DNA of 64,000 nucleotides from Mesorhizobium sp. 131-2-1 (GTDB lineage: Bacteria > Pseudomonadota > Alphaproteobacteria > Rhizobiales > Rhizobiaceae), in the NCBI RefSeq assembly GCF_016756535.1, contig NZ_AP023247.1, positions 992,001-1,056,000 of the forward strand, given 5' to 3'. A program made the translations under genes and the position numbers. Below are positions 17,691-27,627 of the stretch, piece by piece. Below the pieces are notes generated by a model. The model was not told the origin of the DNA and searched no databases. It was given only the letters and a program-made list of their open reading frames with translations. Each line of letters starts with the position of its first letter. The first letter of the stretch is position 1.

Positions 17691-18953
17691 TCAGATAGCT
17701 TCCCCCTTCAATAGCCGCGGCGTGTCGCCGGACAGTCCCGAGGCCTGGCGGATGAAGAACTCCTTCAGCCGGGGCATGCGCTCGACGAGGCCGAGGCCGA
17801 TGTCGCGCGCGGCGCGCAGCGGGCCGATGTCGTTGGAGAACAGCCGGTTCAGTACGTCGGTGGTGACGCCCATCTGCACGGTGTCGAAGCGCCGCCATTG
17901 CTGGTAGAGCTCGAGCACGTCGAGCGCGCCGATGTCCTGGCCGAGCCGGTCGGCCTCGACCACCACTTCGGCCAGCGCCGCGACGTCCTTGAAGCCGAGA
18001 TTGAGGCCCTGGCCGGCAATCGGATGGATGCCGTGCGCGGCATCGCCGGCAAGCGCGATGCGGGGCGCGACGAAGGCGCGGGCAAGGGTCAGCCCGAGTG
18101 GCCAGGCGCGCGGCTTGTCGGCGGCGTGGATCTCGCCCAGCTTGAGGCCGAAATGCAGCTCCAGCTCGTGTTCGAAGACGAGGTCGTCGCCCTCGACCAG
18201 TTTCTGCGCATCCTCGGTCCGTTCGACCCAGACGATGGAGGAGCGGTTGCGGCCATCCTTGTCGGGCTTCAGCGGCAATGTGGCGAAGGGGCCGGCGGGC
18301 AGGAAATGCTCCTCGGCGCGGCCATTGTGCGGCCGCTCATGCACCACCGTGCAGACGATGCCGGATTGGCCGTATTCCCACTTCACCGTCTTGATGCCGG
18401 CCATGTCGCGCAGCTTCGAGTTGACGCCGTCGGCGGCGACCAGCAGCCGCGCCTTCAATGTCGCGCCGTCGGCCAGATGCACGGTGATGCCGGCGCCGTC
18501 CGTCTCGAAGGCGCTGACGGCGAGGCCTTCGATGATGTCGATGCCAAGTTTTTCGGCGCGCCGGCGCAGCGCGCCGTTCAGCTCCCTGTTGGCGACCATG
18601 TGGGCGAAGGGCTCGCCGGGCGCCACTTCGCCGTCGAAGGTCAGGAACACCGGGCGCACCGGGTCGGCGGCGCGCGAATCGGTGATGATCATCTCGGTGA
18701 TCGCCTGCGCCTCCGGCGCGATCTCGCTCCAGACGCCGAGCTGCTCCAGCATGCGGCAGGCGGCGGCGGCGATCGCCGAGGCGCGGCCGTCCTTTTGCCA
18801 GACGCCGGCGGGCGCCGCGTCGACGACGGCGACGGCGAGGCTGGGGCGCGCCTGCTTCAGCGAAACCGCGCTGGCCAGGCCGACATAGCCGGCACCGGCG
18901 ACCAGCACATCGAGCGAGGCCCGCGATCCCGCATCCGCCTTACGGTCAACCAT
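17691..18953 (-). CDS. UbiH/Coq6-type FAD-dependent monooxygenase
   Basis: Flavoprotein hydroxylase (420 aa) of the ubiquinone-biosynthesis group. LVAGAGYVGLASAVSL binds the ADP part of FAD; RASAIAAAACRMLEQLGVW is the UbiH/F-type early block; the DG motif is AADGVNSKLRDMAGI; ALAGDAAHGIHPIAGQGLNL near residue 300 is the second FAD motif with the HP-AGQG signature. It probably hydroxylates the ubiquinone ring precursor; which position (UbiH, UbiF, UbiL type) cannot be told from sequence. It is divergent from tesB. Confidence 0.88.
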   Translation of the reverse strand: MVDRKADAGSRASLDVLVAGAGYVGLASAVSLKQARPSLAVAVVDAAPAGVWQKDGRASAIAAAACRMLEQLGVWSEIAPEAQAITEMIITDSRAADPVRPVFLTFDGEVAPGEPFAHMVANRELNGALRRRAEKLGIDIIEGLAVSAFETDGAGITVHLADGATLKARLLVAADGVNSKLRDMAGIKTVKWEYGQSGIVCTVVHERPHNGRAEEHFLPAGPFATLPLKPDKDGRNRSSIVWVERTEDAQKLVEGDDLVFEHELELHFGLKLGEIHAADKPRAWPLGLTLARAFVAPRIALAGDAAHGIHPIAGQGLNLGFKDVAALAEVVVEADRLGQDIGALDVLELYQQWRRFDTVQMGVTTDVLNRLFSNDIGPLRAARDIGLGLVERMPRLKEFFIRQASGLSGDTPRLLKGEAI

Positions 18954-19122
18954 GGCAATTCCCTTTCACGGCTTTGTCTTACGCATGTCGTTGTCCCAAA
19001 GCCGCTGCCCACTTTTGGGCGACATGCGCTGGTCCGCCGGCCCGCCGCACCACGGCGGCCTTGACTGCCCGCCCTTCCTGTCCGAAACCGCCATAACATC
19101 TTTTGCGGCTGGAGCGCGAAAC

Positions 19123-19986
19123 ATGACGGCAGCCATGGACGAGCTTCTCGACATTCTCGACCTCGAGCAGCTCGAACACAATCTGTATCGTGGTCGCAGC
19201 CCCAAGCTCGACTGGCAGCGGGTCTTCGGCGGCCAGACGATCGCCCAGGCGCTGGTCGCCGCCCAGCGCACAGTCGAGCCGGAGCGCCACGTGCATTCGC
19301 TGCATGGCTATTTCATGCGGCCGGGCGACACCAAGGTGCCGATCATCTACGAGGTCGACCGCATCCGCGACGGCGGCTCCTTCACCACGCGCCGCGTGGT
19401 GGCGATCCAGCACGGCCAGGCGATCTTCTCGCTGGAGGCTTCGTTCCAGCAGGACGAGATCGGCCTCGAGCACCAGGTGCCGATGCCGCAGGACGTGCCG
19501 GCGCCCGACAATCTGCTCAGCCAGCGCGAACTGCTCGGCAAGTTCGGCGAAGCGGTCCCCGAAGGCATCAAGCGCTACTGGGAGCGCGACCGGCCGATCG
19601 AGATGAAGCCGGTGATGCTGAAGCACTACACCAGCCGCGAAAAGCTGGAGCCGAAGCAGAACATCTGGATCCGTACCACCGGCCCGGTGCCCGAGGACCG
19701 CGCCACGCAGGCGGCGGTGCTCGCCTATCTCTCCGACATGACGCTGCTCGACACCTCGACTTTCGCGCATGGCCGCGCCATCTTCGATCGCGACATTCAG
19801 GCGGCGAGCCTCGACCACGCGATGTGGTTCCATCGCAGCCATCCGCTCGACGACTGGATCCTCTACACGCAGGACAGCCCCTCGACGCAAGGCTCGCGCG
19901 GCTTCACGCGCGGCTCGCTGTTTGCCCGCGACGGCACGTTGATCGCTTCGGTTGCCCAGGAAGGCCTCATCCGGCTGAAGCGCTGA
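19123..19986 (+). CDS. tesB: Acyl-CoA thioesterase II
   Basis: Double-hotdog thioesterase (287 aa) that hydrolyses acyl-CoA to free acid and CoA. LNRG-type start DLEQLEHNLYRGRSP, FGGQTIAQALVAAQRTV, HSLHGYFMRPGD and the second hotdog block LAYLSDMTLLDTS with LDHAMWFHR are TesB signatures. ATG 19123 has GGAG eight bases upstream; an ATG four codons later is possible. A strong terminator follows, separating it from glnK. Confidence 0.93.
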   Translation: MTAAMDELLDILDLEQLEHNLYRGRSPKLDWQRVFGGQTIAQALVAAQRTVEPERHVHSLHGYFMRPGDTKVPIIYEVDRIRDGGSFTTRRVVAIQHGQAIFSLEASFQQDEIGLEHQVPMPQDVPAPDNLLSQRELLGKFGEAVPEGIKRYWERDRPIEMKPVMLKHYTSREKLEPKQNIWIRTTGPVPEDRATQAAVLAYLSDMTLLDTSTFAHGRAIFDRDIQAASLDHAMWFHRSHPLDDWILYTQDSPSTQGSRGFTRGSLFARDGTLIASVAQEGLIRLKR

Positions 19987-20018
19987 GCAAATAGCCGGCT
20001 TCCCGCCAAAGCCCGCCA

Positions 20019-20050
20019 AATAGGCAAATTTGAAAATTTGCCTATTTTTT
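20019..20050 (+). terminator. Rho-independent terminator after tesB
   Basis: A perfect 13-bp stem, AATAGGCAAATTT with AAATTTGCCTATT, followed by a T run, 33 bases after the tesB stop. It is unusually A/T-rich for this genome. Confidence 0.85.
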
Positions 20051-20142
20051 AATCACGTGCACTGCTGAGATAGTGAACAGGCGGTTGTGCGGCCTCGCCA
20101 AAACTCTTTGTTTACAACAGGTTAACGGGATGCTTCGGCAAT

Positions 20143-20158
20143 TGGCACGGAGCTTGAA
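20143..20158 (+). promoter_or_regulatory. Sigma-54 promoter of glnK-amtB
   Basis: TGGCACG-GAGC-TTGAA matches the RpoN -24/-12 consensus TGGCACG-N4-TTGC(A/T), with the GG and TG at the required spacing. It lies 85 bases before the glnK start. Nitrogen-limitation control through NtrC and RpoN is well established for glnK-amtB; no NtrC site was resolved. Confidence 0.85.
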
Positions 20159-20236
20159 TCCTGTCGGGCACTTTCCGGCTCTCTTTGGGATCGGTGAAGG
20201 TGTGCAAACGCGGGGGACCGCAACAGCAAAGGGTGA

Positions 20237-20581
<345 letters not shown>

Positions 20582-20612
20582 GCGGCGATCCCCCATTCCA
20601 ACGGAGAGTTCA

Positions 20613-21968
20613 ATGAATATTCCTTCCACCTTGAAGACGACGGGGCGCGCGGCCGCTCTCGGCGCGCTTGCCCTGGCAGCCTTGGGCAGCGTGGCCGCTT
20701 TCGCGCAGGAAGCGGCTCCCGCAGCCGCCGCTGCGGCACCGGCCGCTGCGCCGACACCGGTGCTCGATACCGGCAACACCGCCTGGATGCTGACCTCGAC
20801 AGCGCTGGTCCTGATGATGACCATCCCGGGCCTGGCCCTGTTCTACGGCGGCATGGTGCGCAAGAAGAACGTGCTCGCCACCATCATGCAGAGCTTCGCC
20901 ATCACCTGCCTGGTGACGGTGCTGTGGTTCATGTTCGGCTATTCGCTGGCCTTCTCCGACGGCGGCAGCACCAATGCCTATGTCGGCGGCTTCTCCAAGT
21001 TCTTCCACCATGGCATCACCACCTCGACGCTGTGGCTGCCGGGCGTGGCGAACATTCCTGAATTCGTCTTCTCGATGTTCCAGCTCACCTTCGCCATCAT
21101 CACCCCGGCGCTGATCGCCGGCGCCTTCGCCGAGCGCATGAAATTCTCGGCCCTGCTCATCTTCATGGGCCTGTGGCTGGTGTTCGTCTATGCGCCGATC
21201 GCGCACTGGGTGTGGGGCGGCGGCTTCCTCGGCACGGCCGGCGTTCTCGACTTCGCCGGCGGCACGGTCGTCCACATCAACGCCGGTGTCGCGGGCCTCG
21301 TCTGCGCGCTCGTTCTCGGCAAGCGTGAGGGCTACGGCACCGCCAACATGGCGCCGCACAACCTCGTCTATTCGGTCATCGGCGCTTCGCTGCTGTGGGT
21401 CGGCTGGTTCGGCTTCAACGCCGGTTCGGAACTGGCCGCCGACGGCCTCGCCGGCGCGGCGATGCTGAACACCCAGGTCGCCACCGCCGCGGCGGCGCTC
21501 GCCTGGATGTTCGCCGAATGGATCATCGCCAAGAAGCCCTCGGTACTCGGCATCATCTCGGGCGCCGTCGCAGGCCTCGTCGCGGTGACGCCGGCTTCCG
21601 GCTTCGTCAACCCGACCGGCGCCTTCATCATCGGCATCGTCGCCGGCGTCGTCTGCTACATCTCGGCGGTCAAGGTTAAGCACATGCTCGGCTACGACGA
21701 CTCGCTCGATGCGTTCGGCGTGCACGGCGTCGGCGGCATCATCGGCGCGCTGCTCACCGGTGCGCTCGCCGATCCCGAGATCAACGCGCTCGGCAAGGGC
21801 GCCTCGGTCGGCACCCAGATCTACGGCATCGTCTTCACCATCCTGTGGACGGCGATCGCTACCTTCGTGATCCTCTACATCGTCAAGGCGCTGGTCGGCC
21901 TGCGTCCGAGCACCCAGGAAGAGATCGAAGGCCTCGACATCAGCCAGCACGGCGAAGTGGTGCCGTAA
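20613..21968 (+). CDS. amtB: Ammonium transporter AmtB
   Basis: Trimeric ammonium channel of the inner membrane (451 aa) with a signal-like hydrophobic start and an Ala/Pro-rich linker before the first channel helix. NTAWMLTSTALVLMMTIPGL, FYGGMVRKKNVL, DFAGGTVVHINAGVAGL (the first pore histidine) and DAFGVHGVGGIIGALLTGAL (second histidine) are Amt signatures. Eleven helices are expected. ATG 20613 follows GGAGAG. Under low ammonium it imports NH4+; GlnK blocks it when nitrogen is plentiful. Confidence 0.96.
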   Translation: MNIPSTLKTTGRAAALGALALAALGSVAAFAQEAAPAAAAAAPAAAPTPVLDTGNTAWMLTSTALVLMMTIPGLALFYGGMVRKKNVLATIMQSFAITCLVTVLWFMFGYSLAFSDGGSTNAYVGGFSKFFHHGITTSTLWLPGVANIPEFVFSMFQLTFAIITPALIAGAFAERMKFSALLIFMGLWLVFVYAPIAHWVWGGGFLGTAGVLDFAGGTVVHINAGVAGLVCALVLGKREGYGTANMAPHNLVYSVIGASLLWVGWFGFNAGSELAADGLAGAAMLNTQVATAAAALAWMFAEWIIAKKPSVLGIISGAVAGLVAVTPASGFVNPTGAFIIGIVAGVVCYISAVKVKHMLGYDDSLDAFGVHGVGGIIGALLTGALADPEINALGKGASVGTQIYGIVFTILWTAIATFVILYIVKALVGLRPSTQEEIEGLDISQHGEVVP

Positions 21969-22052
21969 GACCATCGACCATCCGGCGCCGGCATCCTCCC
22001 GCCGGCGTTGAGAAGATCCCGTCGTGACGCTCCCGAAAGGAGCTCACGCATT

Positions 22053-22086
22053 GAGGCCCGGAAGTATCTTCCGGGCCTCTTTTTTT
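22053..22086 (+). terminator. Rho-independent terminator after amtB
   Basis: A perfect 12-bp GC-rich stem, GAGGCCCGGAAG with CTTCCGGGCCTC, around a TAT loop, followed by seven or more T residues. Confidence 0.92.
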
Positions 22087-22247
22087 GGAAAATCGTGCGC
22101 CTCGAAAAGGTGAAAGGGAATCGTTTTTCGACTCGATCACGTTCGCGTGATGCGCCGGCGCGAAGAAACACCAGGCTTTCCGGCTCCGTACTGGGGTAGC
22201 GGCCGCCGTTTTGGCGATCGCTAAGACAACAGGGAAGGAACCAACCG

Positions 22248-22523
22248 ATGAACATGAAGAACATCGTCCTGGGAGCATTGGCTCTGTCGATGGTCGGCGG
22301 TGTTGCACTTGCTGGCGCGCTCGACGAGCCGGACAATATGGCCCCGTTCTTCACCGATGCCGGCATGAAGACCATGAAGTCGGAAGCTGACTTCAAGGCG
22401 GCCTGGGCTGCAACGGCCAAGGACAAGCAGGACATGATGATGAAGGAGTGCCAGGACGCCGCGATGAGCAAGCCTCACACCGAATTCTGCGCCAACCTGA
22501 TGATGTATGCCGGTCACAAGTGA
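22248..22523 (+). CDS. Small secreted protein of unknown function
   Basis: A 91-residue protein with a signal peptide (MNMKNIVLGALALSMVGGVALA, cut before GALDEPDN). The mature part is rich in Met, Asp and Lys (MAPFFTDAGMKTMKSEADF, DKQDMMMKECQDAAMSK) and has two cysteines, KECQD and FCANL, that could pair. AGGGAAGGA precedes the ATG. I recognise no family. It has its own region after the amtB terminator. Confidence 0.7.
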   Translation: MNMKNIVLGALALSMVGGVALAGALDEPDNMAPFFTDAGMKTMKSEADFKAAWAATAKDKQDMMMKECQDAAMSKPHTEFCANLMMYAGHK

Positions 22524-22797
22524 TTGCGACAGATCGGGTTCAATCCCGGTCGTTTCGCGAAAGGTGGCGGACCGCTGGCCCGCCACGTCGCCGAACCGGG
22601 AAAGCCGGCTTCAATCCCGCGCGCACGGACCCGGGCATGCCATGTCATCGCGAGCGACCGCTAGACCCGGCGGGAGCATCAAGCGATCGTGATTCAGTGT
22701 GATTCACCGCCGACCGGGTTCGTCGGCTAGTCTTCCCGCGATCCCACCCCCGGATCATCGGAGGGCCAAATCCCACTTTAGCCCTCCTCAAGGAAAG
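22524..22797. other. Intergenic stretch before ftsK, nothing recognised
   Basis: First part of the 504-base gap between the small secreted protein and ftsK. A GGGTTCAATCCC text resembles a tRNA T arm, but no acceptor, D or anticodon stem surrounds it. I see no convincing gene. Confidence 0.5.
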
Positions 22798-22828
22798 GCC
22801 TCGCTGGCTCCGGCTCGCGAGGCTTTTT
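22798..22828 (+). terminator. Possible terminator between small secreted protein and ftsK
   Basis: A 7-bp stem, GCCTCGC with GCGAGGC, a 12-base loop, and five T residues. It is 275 bases after the preceding stop, so it may end a longer or unrecognised transcript. Confidence 0.6.
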
Positions 22829-22931
22829 CGCATCCGCGTGCGATCGGGCAAGGGCAGTCCATGGGACACGAAAGGGAACGGCGCGGCGCAACCGTCGGTC
22901 CATGCATCCTTGCCGCCTCAACCTCTTATAG

Positions 22932-22947
22932 TTAATGCGCCCTTAAC
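22932..22947 (+). promoter_or_regulatory. Candidate CtrA binding site upstream of ftsK
   Basis: TTAA-TGCGCCC-TTAAC is an exact match to the CtrA consensus TTAA-N7-TTAAC, 81-96 bases before the ftsK start. Cell-cycle control of ftsK by CtrA is inferred, not shown. Confidence 0.6.
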
Positions 22948-23027
22948 CTTCCCGCCGATAGTCTGTCATCCGAATCTGCCGGCGTGCGTCATGCGTCCGG
23001 CGAGGCACTCACAGACGGGGAAGAGGC

Positions 23028-25694
23028 ATGCGTTCAGGCGCTTCAGCACCGCTCGCGCTGACCGATACGGGGCACGGCATCCAGGCATTCGCGCGGCGTC
23101 AGCTTGGGCGGCTGGTCGGCGCCGGCCTGTTCGTGTTCGTCGCCTTCGGCGTTGCCGGCCTCGCCACCTGGAACGTCGCCGATCCGAGCTTCTCGCACGC
23201 CACCGACAACATCGTCACCAATGCGATGGGTTATGCGGGGGCGGTGTTCTCCGACCTTGCCATGCAGTTCTTCGGCCTTGCCGCGGTCGCGGCGCTGGTG
23301 CCGGCGGTGATCTGGGGCTTCCTGCTGTTTTCGGCGCGCGGCGTCGACCGGCTGCCGAAGCGCGGGCTCGCCTGGTTCGGCTTCGCGCTGCTCGCGGCGG
23401 CGATGGCCGGCTGCGTGACGCCGCCGAAGACATGGCCGCTGCCGACCGGCCTTGGCGGCGTGTTCGGTGATATGGTGCTGAAGATTCCCGGCATCGCCGT
23501 CGGCGGCTATCCGAAGGGCCTGTTCGCCAGCATCGTCGCGGTCGTTCTCGCCGCGCCGGCGCTGTGGCTGTTCGCCTATGGCTCGGCGCTGATTGCCCGC
23601 AAGAACGGCTTTGCCGTCATGGAGCGCGCCGAGCCCGATCCGCGCGAACAGGACGAGGTGCTCTTCGACGAGGATGATGACGAGGGCGACGAAGGCATAC
23701 TGGCGCTTGGCGCCATCACCCATTGGTGGCTGTCGTTCAGGGCCTGGATGCACCGCCGCGCCTTGCGCCGCCAGCAGGAGCGCGACGAGTATGAGCCGGA
23801 GATGGAGCCGCGCGCCAGTGCGTGGCGCCGTGCCGCCGAGCGTGTCGAATCGGCCGAATACGCCGAGGCGCGGATGAGCCCCGGCGGCCGCGCCCGCGTC
23901 GAGCCGGAATTCTTCGCCGCCATGGTCAACGACCGCAGCGTCTCGGTCGATCCTGATGATGATGATGTTTTCGACACCGAAGAGGACGAAGACATCGATC
24001 TCGACGATGACGAACCTGTCCGGCGCCGCGGTGCCCCGACCGCCAATGTGCGGAATTTCCGCTCCGATGCGGCGACCCGCGTCGAGGCGCCGGCGCCGCG
24101 TCCGGCGCCGGGCGCGCGCGTCCAGCGCGAGGCGCAGACCTCGCTGATCGGCTCGGACACGTTCGAGATGCCGTCGCTGCATTTCCTGTCGGAGCCGAAG
24201 AACGTCGCCAAGGACCCAAGCCTGTCGAAGGACGCGCTGGAGCAGAATGCGCGGCTGCTCGAGGGCGTGCTGGAGGATTTCGGCGTCAAGGGCGAGATCA
24301 TCCACGTCCGTCCCGGCCCGGTCGTCACGCTCTACGAGCTCGAGCCGGCGCCCGGCATCAAGTCCTCCCGCGTCATCGGCCTGTCCGACGATATCGCCCG
24401 CTCGATGAGCGCGATCGCCTGCCGCGTCGCTGTCGTCCCCGGCCGCAACGCCATCGGCATCGAATTGCCCAACGCCAAGCGCGAGACAGTCTATCTGCGC
24501 GAGATCATGGCCAGCCGCGATTTCGAGACCACCAAGGCAAAGCTGGCGCTGGCGCTCGGCAAGACCATCAATGGCGAGGCGGTCATCGTCGACATCGCCA
24601 AGATGCCGCACGTTCTGGTCGCCGGCACCACCGGCTCGGGCAAGTCGGTCGCCATCAACACCATGATCCTGTCGCTGCTCTACCGGCTGACGCCGCAGGA
24701 ATGCCGGCTGATCATGATCGACCCGAAGATGCTCGAACTCTCCGTCTATGACGGCATCCCGCATCTTTTGACGCCGGTCGTCACCGATCCGAAGAAGGCT
24801 GTGGTGGCGCTGAAATGGACCGTGCGCGAGATGGAGGACCGCTACCGCAAGATGTCCAAGGTCGGCGTGCGCAACATCGACGGTTTCAACGCGCGCGTCC
24901 AGCAGGCGGAGAAGAAGGGCGAGAAGATCTCGCGCACCGTGCAGACCGGCTTCGACCGCCAGACGGGCGAGGCGATCTACGAGACCGAGGATCTCGACCT
25001 CGAGCCGATGCCGTATATCGTCGTCATCATCGACGAGATGGCCGACCTGATGATGGTCGCCGGCAAGGACATCGAAGGTGCCGTGCAGCGCCTGGCGCAG
25101 ATGGCGCGCGCCGCCGGCATCCATGTCATCATGGCCACGCAACGCCCCTCGGTCGACGTCATCACCGGCACGATCAAGGCCAACTTCCCGACCCGCATCT
25201 CCTTCCAGGTGACGTCAAAGATCGACAGCCGCACCATCCTGGGCGAACAGGGCGCTGAACAGCTGCTCGGCATGGGCGACATGCTCTACATGGCCGGCGG
25301 CGGCCGCATCCAGCGCGTGCACGGCCCCTTCGTCTCCGACGACGAGGTCGAGAGGATCGTCGGGCACCTCAAGCTGCAGGGCGTGCCGGAATATCTCGAC
25401 GCCATCACCGAGGACGACGACGAGGACGAGGAGGAGTCCTCCGGCAAGGGCGGTTCCGGCGGCGGTGGTGGCGGCGGCAATTTCGAGGATTCCGACGACC
25501 CCTACGACCAGGCGGTGGCGGTGGTGCTGCGCGACGGCAAGGCCTCGACCAGCTACATCCAGCGCCGGCTCGGCATCGGCTACAACCGCGCCGCCTCGAT
25601 CATCGAGAAGATGGAGAAGGAAGGCATTGTCGGTCCGGCCAATCACGCTGGAAAACGCGAAATCCTGGTGCCGACGGAGGAGGACAAGTTCTAG
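23028..25694 (+). CDS. ftsK: DNA translocase FtsK
   Basis: Septum-bound DNA pump (888 aa) that clears chromosome ends and activates XerCD at dif. Domains in order: four membrane helices (residues about 20-195), an acidic, Arg- and Pro-containing linker (200-375), the alpha/beta motor with Walker [13 protein letters not shown] near residue 535 and Walker [15 protein letters not shown] near 665, then the gamma winged helix [14 protein letters not shown] and [18 protein letters not shown] near 825-870. A flexible acid/glycine stretch ([20 protein letters not shown]) joins motor and gamma. ATG 23028 follows GGGAAGAGG. A CtrA-like box lies upstream. Confidence 0.96.
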   Translation: MRSGASAPLALTDTGHGIQAFARRQLGRLVGAGLFVFVAFGVAGLATWNVADPSFSHATDNIVTNAMGYAGAVFSDLAMQFFGLAAVAALVPAVIWGFLLFSARGVDRLPKRGLAWFGFALLAAAMAGCVTPPKTWPLPTGLGGVFGDMVLKIPGIAVGGYPKGLFASIVAVVLAAPALWLFAYGSALIARKNGFAVMERAEPDPREQDEVLFDEDDDEGDEGILALGAITHWWLSFRAWMHRRALRRQQERDEYEPEMEPRASAWRRAAERVESAEYAEARMSPGGRARVEPEFFAAMVNDRSVSVDPDDDDVFDTEEDEDIDLDDDEPVRRRGAPTANVRNFRSDAATRVEAPAPRPAPGARVQREAQTSLIGSDTFEMPSLHFLSEPKNVAKDPSLSKDALEQNARLLEGVLEDFGVKGEIIHVRPGPVVTLYELEPAPGIKSSRVIGLSDDIARSMSAIACRVAVVPGRNAIGIELPNAKRETVYLREIMASRDFETTKAKLALALGKTINGEAVIVDIAKMPHVLVAGTTGSGKSVAINTMILSLLYRLTPQECRLIMIDPKMLELSVYDGIPHLLTPVVTDPKKAVVALKWTVREMEDRYRKMSKVGVRNIDGFNARVQQAEKKGEKISRTVQTGFDRQTGEAIYETEDLDLEPMPYIVVIIDEMADLMMVAGKDIEGAVQRLAQMARAAGIHVIMATQRPSVDVITGTIKANFPTRISFQVTSKIDSRTILGEQGAEQLLGMGDMLYMAGGGRIQRVHGPFVSDDEVERIVGHLKLQGVPEYLDAITEDDDEDEEESSGKGGSGGGGGGGNFEDSDDPYDQAVAVVLRDGKASTSYIQRRLGIGYNRAASIIEKMEKEGIVGPANHAGKREILVPTEEDKF

Positions 25695-25835
25695 GGTCTA
25701 TTGATATTCAGGTGATGCCGGCCTGCAAACGGCGGCTTCCTGCGCTTCCGGTGCTCGCGTACGTTAAGTACGCTCCGCTCCGGTTCTCGGAACCCACCAT
25801 TTTCGGCTCTGCCTGACCTGAGTCTCAACAGACCC
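25694..25835. repeat. Dispersed 140-bp palindromic repeat, copy 1
   Basis: Starts on the last base of the ftsK stop codon with GGGTCTATTGATATTCAGGT and ends ACCTGAGTCTCAACAGACCC, so the ends are imperfect inverted repeats of about 20 bp. The interior (CTGCGCTTCCGGTGCTCGCG, TACGCTCCGCTCCGGTTCTC) matches the copy at 36461-36600 closely. It has no coding capacity. It may form the ftsK transcript end. Confidence 0.85.
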
Positions 25836-25979
25836 TTAGTCTCGCGACCGATCCGGTCGGGCTGGCAACCTTGAACCTTTCGGCGCGTTGAAGCGACGGA
25901 GCGTCACTGGAACCGCCAAACTTCAGCCCAACTGGGGGCCCAGAGACTGCGACACCATTCGAATCAGAAAGTGACCGGC

Positions 25980-26645
25980 ATGAAAAACGCACCTTTCGCC
26001 CCGAACCGCCGCCAGGCGCTTGGCCTCGGCCTCGTGCTTGCCGGCGCGGCAAGCGTCAATGTCGTCCCCGGCTTCCAGCTCCTGGCGTCGGCGCAAGCGG
26101 CGATTCCGCCGGCGGCGCAGAAGATCGCCGACCACTTCTCCTCGGTCAAATCGATGAGCGGCGAGTTCGTCCAGTTCGGGCCCAAGGGCGAGCAGACCGG
26201 CGGCAAGTTCTTCCTGGAACGGCCGGGCAAGATCCGCTTCAACTATGACGGATCGTCGAATTTCCGGGTCATCTCCGACGGCAAGTCGGTGGTCATCCTC
26301 AACAAGAAGCTCAACACCTCCGACCTCTATCCGCTGTCGAAGACGCCGCTGAAGCTTCTGCTCGACGACCGGATCGATCTGTCAGGCGGGCGAGTGAAAA
26401 GCGTCAAGGAAGAGGACGACCTCACCACCATCCAGCTCTCCGACAAGTCGGTGTTCGGCAATGCCAGGATCACCATGATGTTCGATCCGAAGTCCTATGA
26501 ACTGCGGCAGTGGACCATCACCGACGCGCAGGGCAAGGACACGACGGTGATGATCTTCAACGTCAAGGAAGGCGTCAGCTTCGCCCCCGACACCTTTGCC
26601 ATCGACTATACGGCGAACCGCGAGCTGAATACGAAGACCAGGTAG
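25980..26645 (+). CDS. lolA: Outer-membrane lipoprotein carrier protein LolA
   Basis: Periplasmic chaperone (221 aa) that ferries lipoproteins to the outer membrane. After an export signal (NRRQALGLGLVLAGAA, with a twin-arginine-like RR) come the LolA blocks IADHFSSVKSMSGEFVQFGP, GGKFFLERPGKIRFNYD and TITDAQGKDTTVMIFNVKEG. ATG 25980 is chosen over GTG 25971. LolB is commonly missing in alphaproteobacteria, so LolA may act with an unrelated receptor. The order ftsK-lolA-xth is common in rhizobia. Confidence 0.92.
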   Translation: MKNAPFAPNRRQALGLGLVLAGAASVNVVPGFQLLASAQAAIPPAAQKIADHFSSVKSMSGEFVQFGPKGEQTGGKFFLERPGKIRFNYDGSSNFRVISDGKSVVILNKKLNTSDLYPLSKTPLKLLLDDRIDLSGGRVKSVKEEDDLTTIQLSDKSVFGNARITMMFDPKSYELRQWTITDAQGKDTTVMIFNVKEGVSFAPDTFAIDYTANRELNTKTR

Positions 26646-26753
26646 TTCTTCGGAGGGCCTTGCCGGGCAGAGCCGCCATCAACGATTGGCATCCGGCTTG
26701 TTTTTGCGGCGTGCGGCTGGCAGTAGTTTGCGGAACTGTCCCGGACCAGCCGC

Positions 26754-27560
26754 ATGCCCTTTTCCATCGCCACCTGGAACATCAACTCGGTGCGGCTGCG
26801 CATGCCGATCGTCGAGCGCCTGCTTCTGGAATACGCGCCCGATGTGCTGTGCCTGCAGGAAACCAAGGTTCCGGACGAGCTGTTTCCGGAAAAGGCCTTC
26901 CGCAAGCTCGGTTACGAGCACATCGCCTTCCACGGCCAGAAGGGCTATCACGGCGTGGCCACGGTGGCGCGGCGGCCGATCGAGCTGGTCGAAAAGCGCC
27001 GCTTCTGCGAGATCGACGACAGCCGGCACCTGTCGGTCAGGGTAAGCGCCGGCGGCAAGTCGATCCTGCTGCACAATTTCTATGTGCCGGCCGGCGGCGA
27101 CGAGCCCGACCCGGAGATCAACCGCAAGTTCAGGCACAAGCTGGATTTCGTCGCCGAGATGAATGCCATCCGAGCCGAGCACAATGAGGTGTCCGGCTCG
27201 GTCCTGGTCGGCGACCTCAACATTGCGCCGCTGGAACATGATGTCTGGTCGCACAAGCAGCTGCTCAACGTCGTCAGCCACACGCCGGTGGAGACCGAAA
27301 GCTTCGAGGCGATGCGGCGCGCCGGCGACTGGGTCGACCTGATGCGGCTCAACGTACCTGCCGAGCAGAAGCTCTACACCTGGTGGAGCTACCGCGCGCA
27401 GGACTGGGAAGCGTCGGATCGCGGCCGGCGGCTCGACCATGTCTGGTCGTCGCCGAACCTGGCCGAGCGCTTCACCGGCTACGAGATCCTGCGTCCGGCG
27501 CGCGGCTGGGAGCGGCCGTCGGACCACGTGCCGGTGATTGCGCGGTTCGATCTGGATTGA
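26754..27560 (+). CDS. xth: Exodeoxyribonuclease III
   Basis: AP endonuclease and 3'-exonuclease of base-excision repair (268 aa). Catalytic residues appear in ATWNINSVRLR (Asn), LCLQETKVPD (metal Glu), VGDLNIAPLEHDVW (Asp and Asn), RRLDHVWSS (Asp) and the final SDHVPVIARF (Asp-His). Length and order match the ExoIII family. ATG 26754 gives the exact family start. Confidence 0.93.
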   Translation: MPFSIATWNINSVRLRMPIVERLLLEYAPDVLCLQETKVPDELFPEKAFRKLGYEHIAFHGQKGYHGVATVARRPIELVEKRRFCEIDDSRHLSVRVSAGGKSILLHNFYVPAGGDEPDPEINRKFRHKLDFVAEMNAIRAEHNEVSGSVLVGDLNIAPLEHDVWSHKQLLNVVSHTPVETESFEAMRRAGDWVDLMRLNVPAEQKLYTWWSYRAQDWEASDRGRRLDHVWSSPNLAERFTGYEILRPARGWERPSDHVPVIARFDLD

Positions 27561-27627
27561 GGTCCGGCTCAGCCGGACGGTTTCAAACGCGGCGCTTGAA
27601 GCCCTTGGGGCGCGCCGTCCTGGAACG

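Noticed and set aside
20610..21974. 454-codon open frame on the minus strand
   Set aside because: Antisense to amtB; its Asp/Arg/Gly/Glu-rich product is a mirror of membrane-protein codons.
22136..22151. ATCACG-TTCG-CGTGAT hairpin downstream of amtB
   Set aside because: It is a perfect small hairpin with a stable loop but has no T run and lies after a much stronger terminator. I cannot assign a role.
22530..22560. GGGTTCAATCCC text resembling a tRNA T arm after the small secreted protein gene
   Set aside because: No acceptor stem, D arm or anticodon arm can be built around it, and the upstream bases are the coding end of a gene with a signal peptide.
23043..25142. 699-codon open frame on the minus strand
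   Set aside because: It lies opposite ftsK. High third-position GC in the real gene leaves few stops on the other strand; the product is Asp/Arg/His-rich and without domains.
27562..27578. GTCCGGC-TCA-GCCGGAC hairpin after the exonuclease III gene
   Set aside because: A short stem with no T run; too weak to call a terminator.
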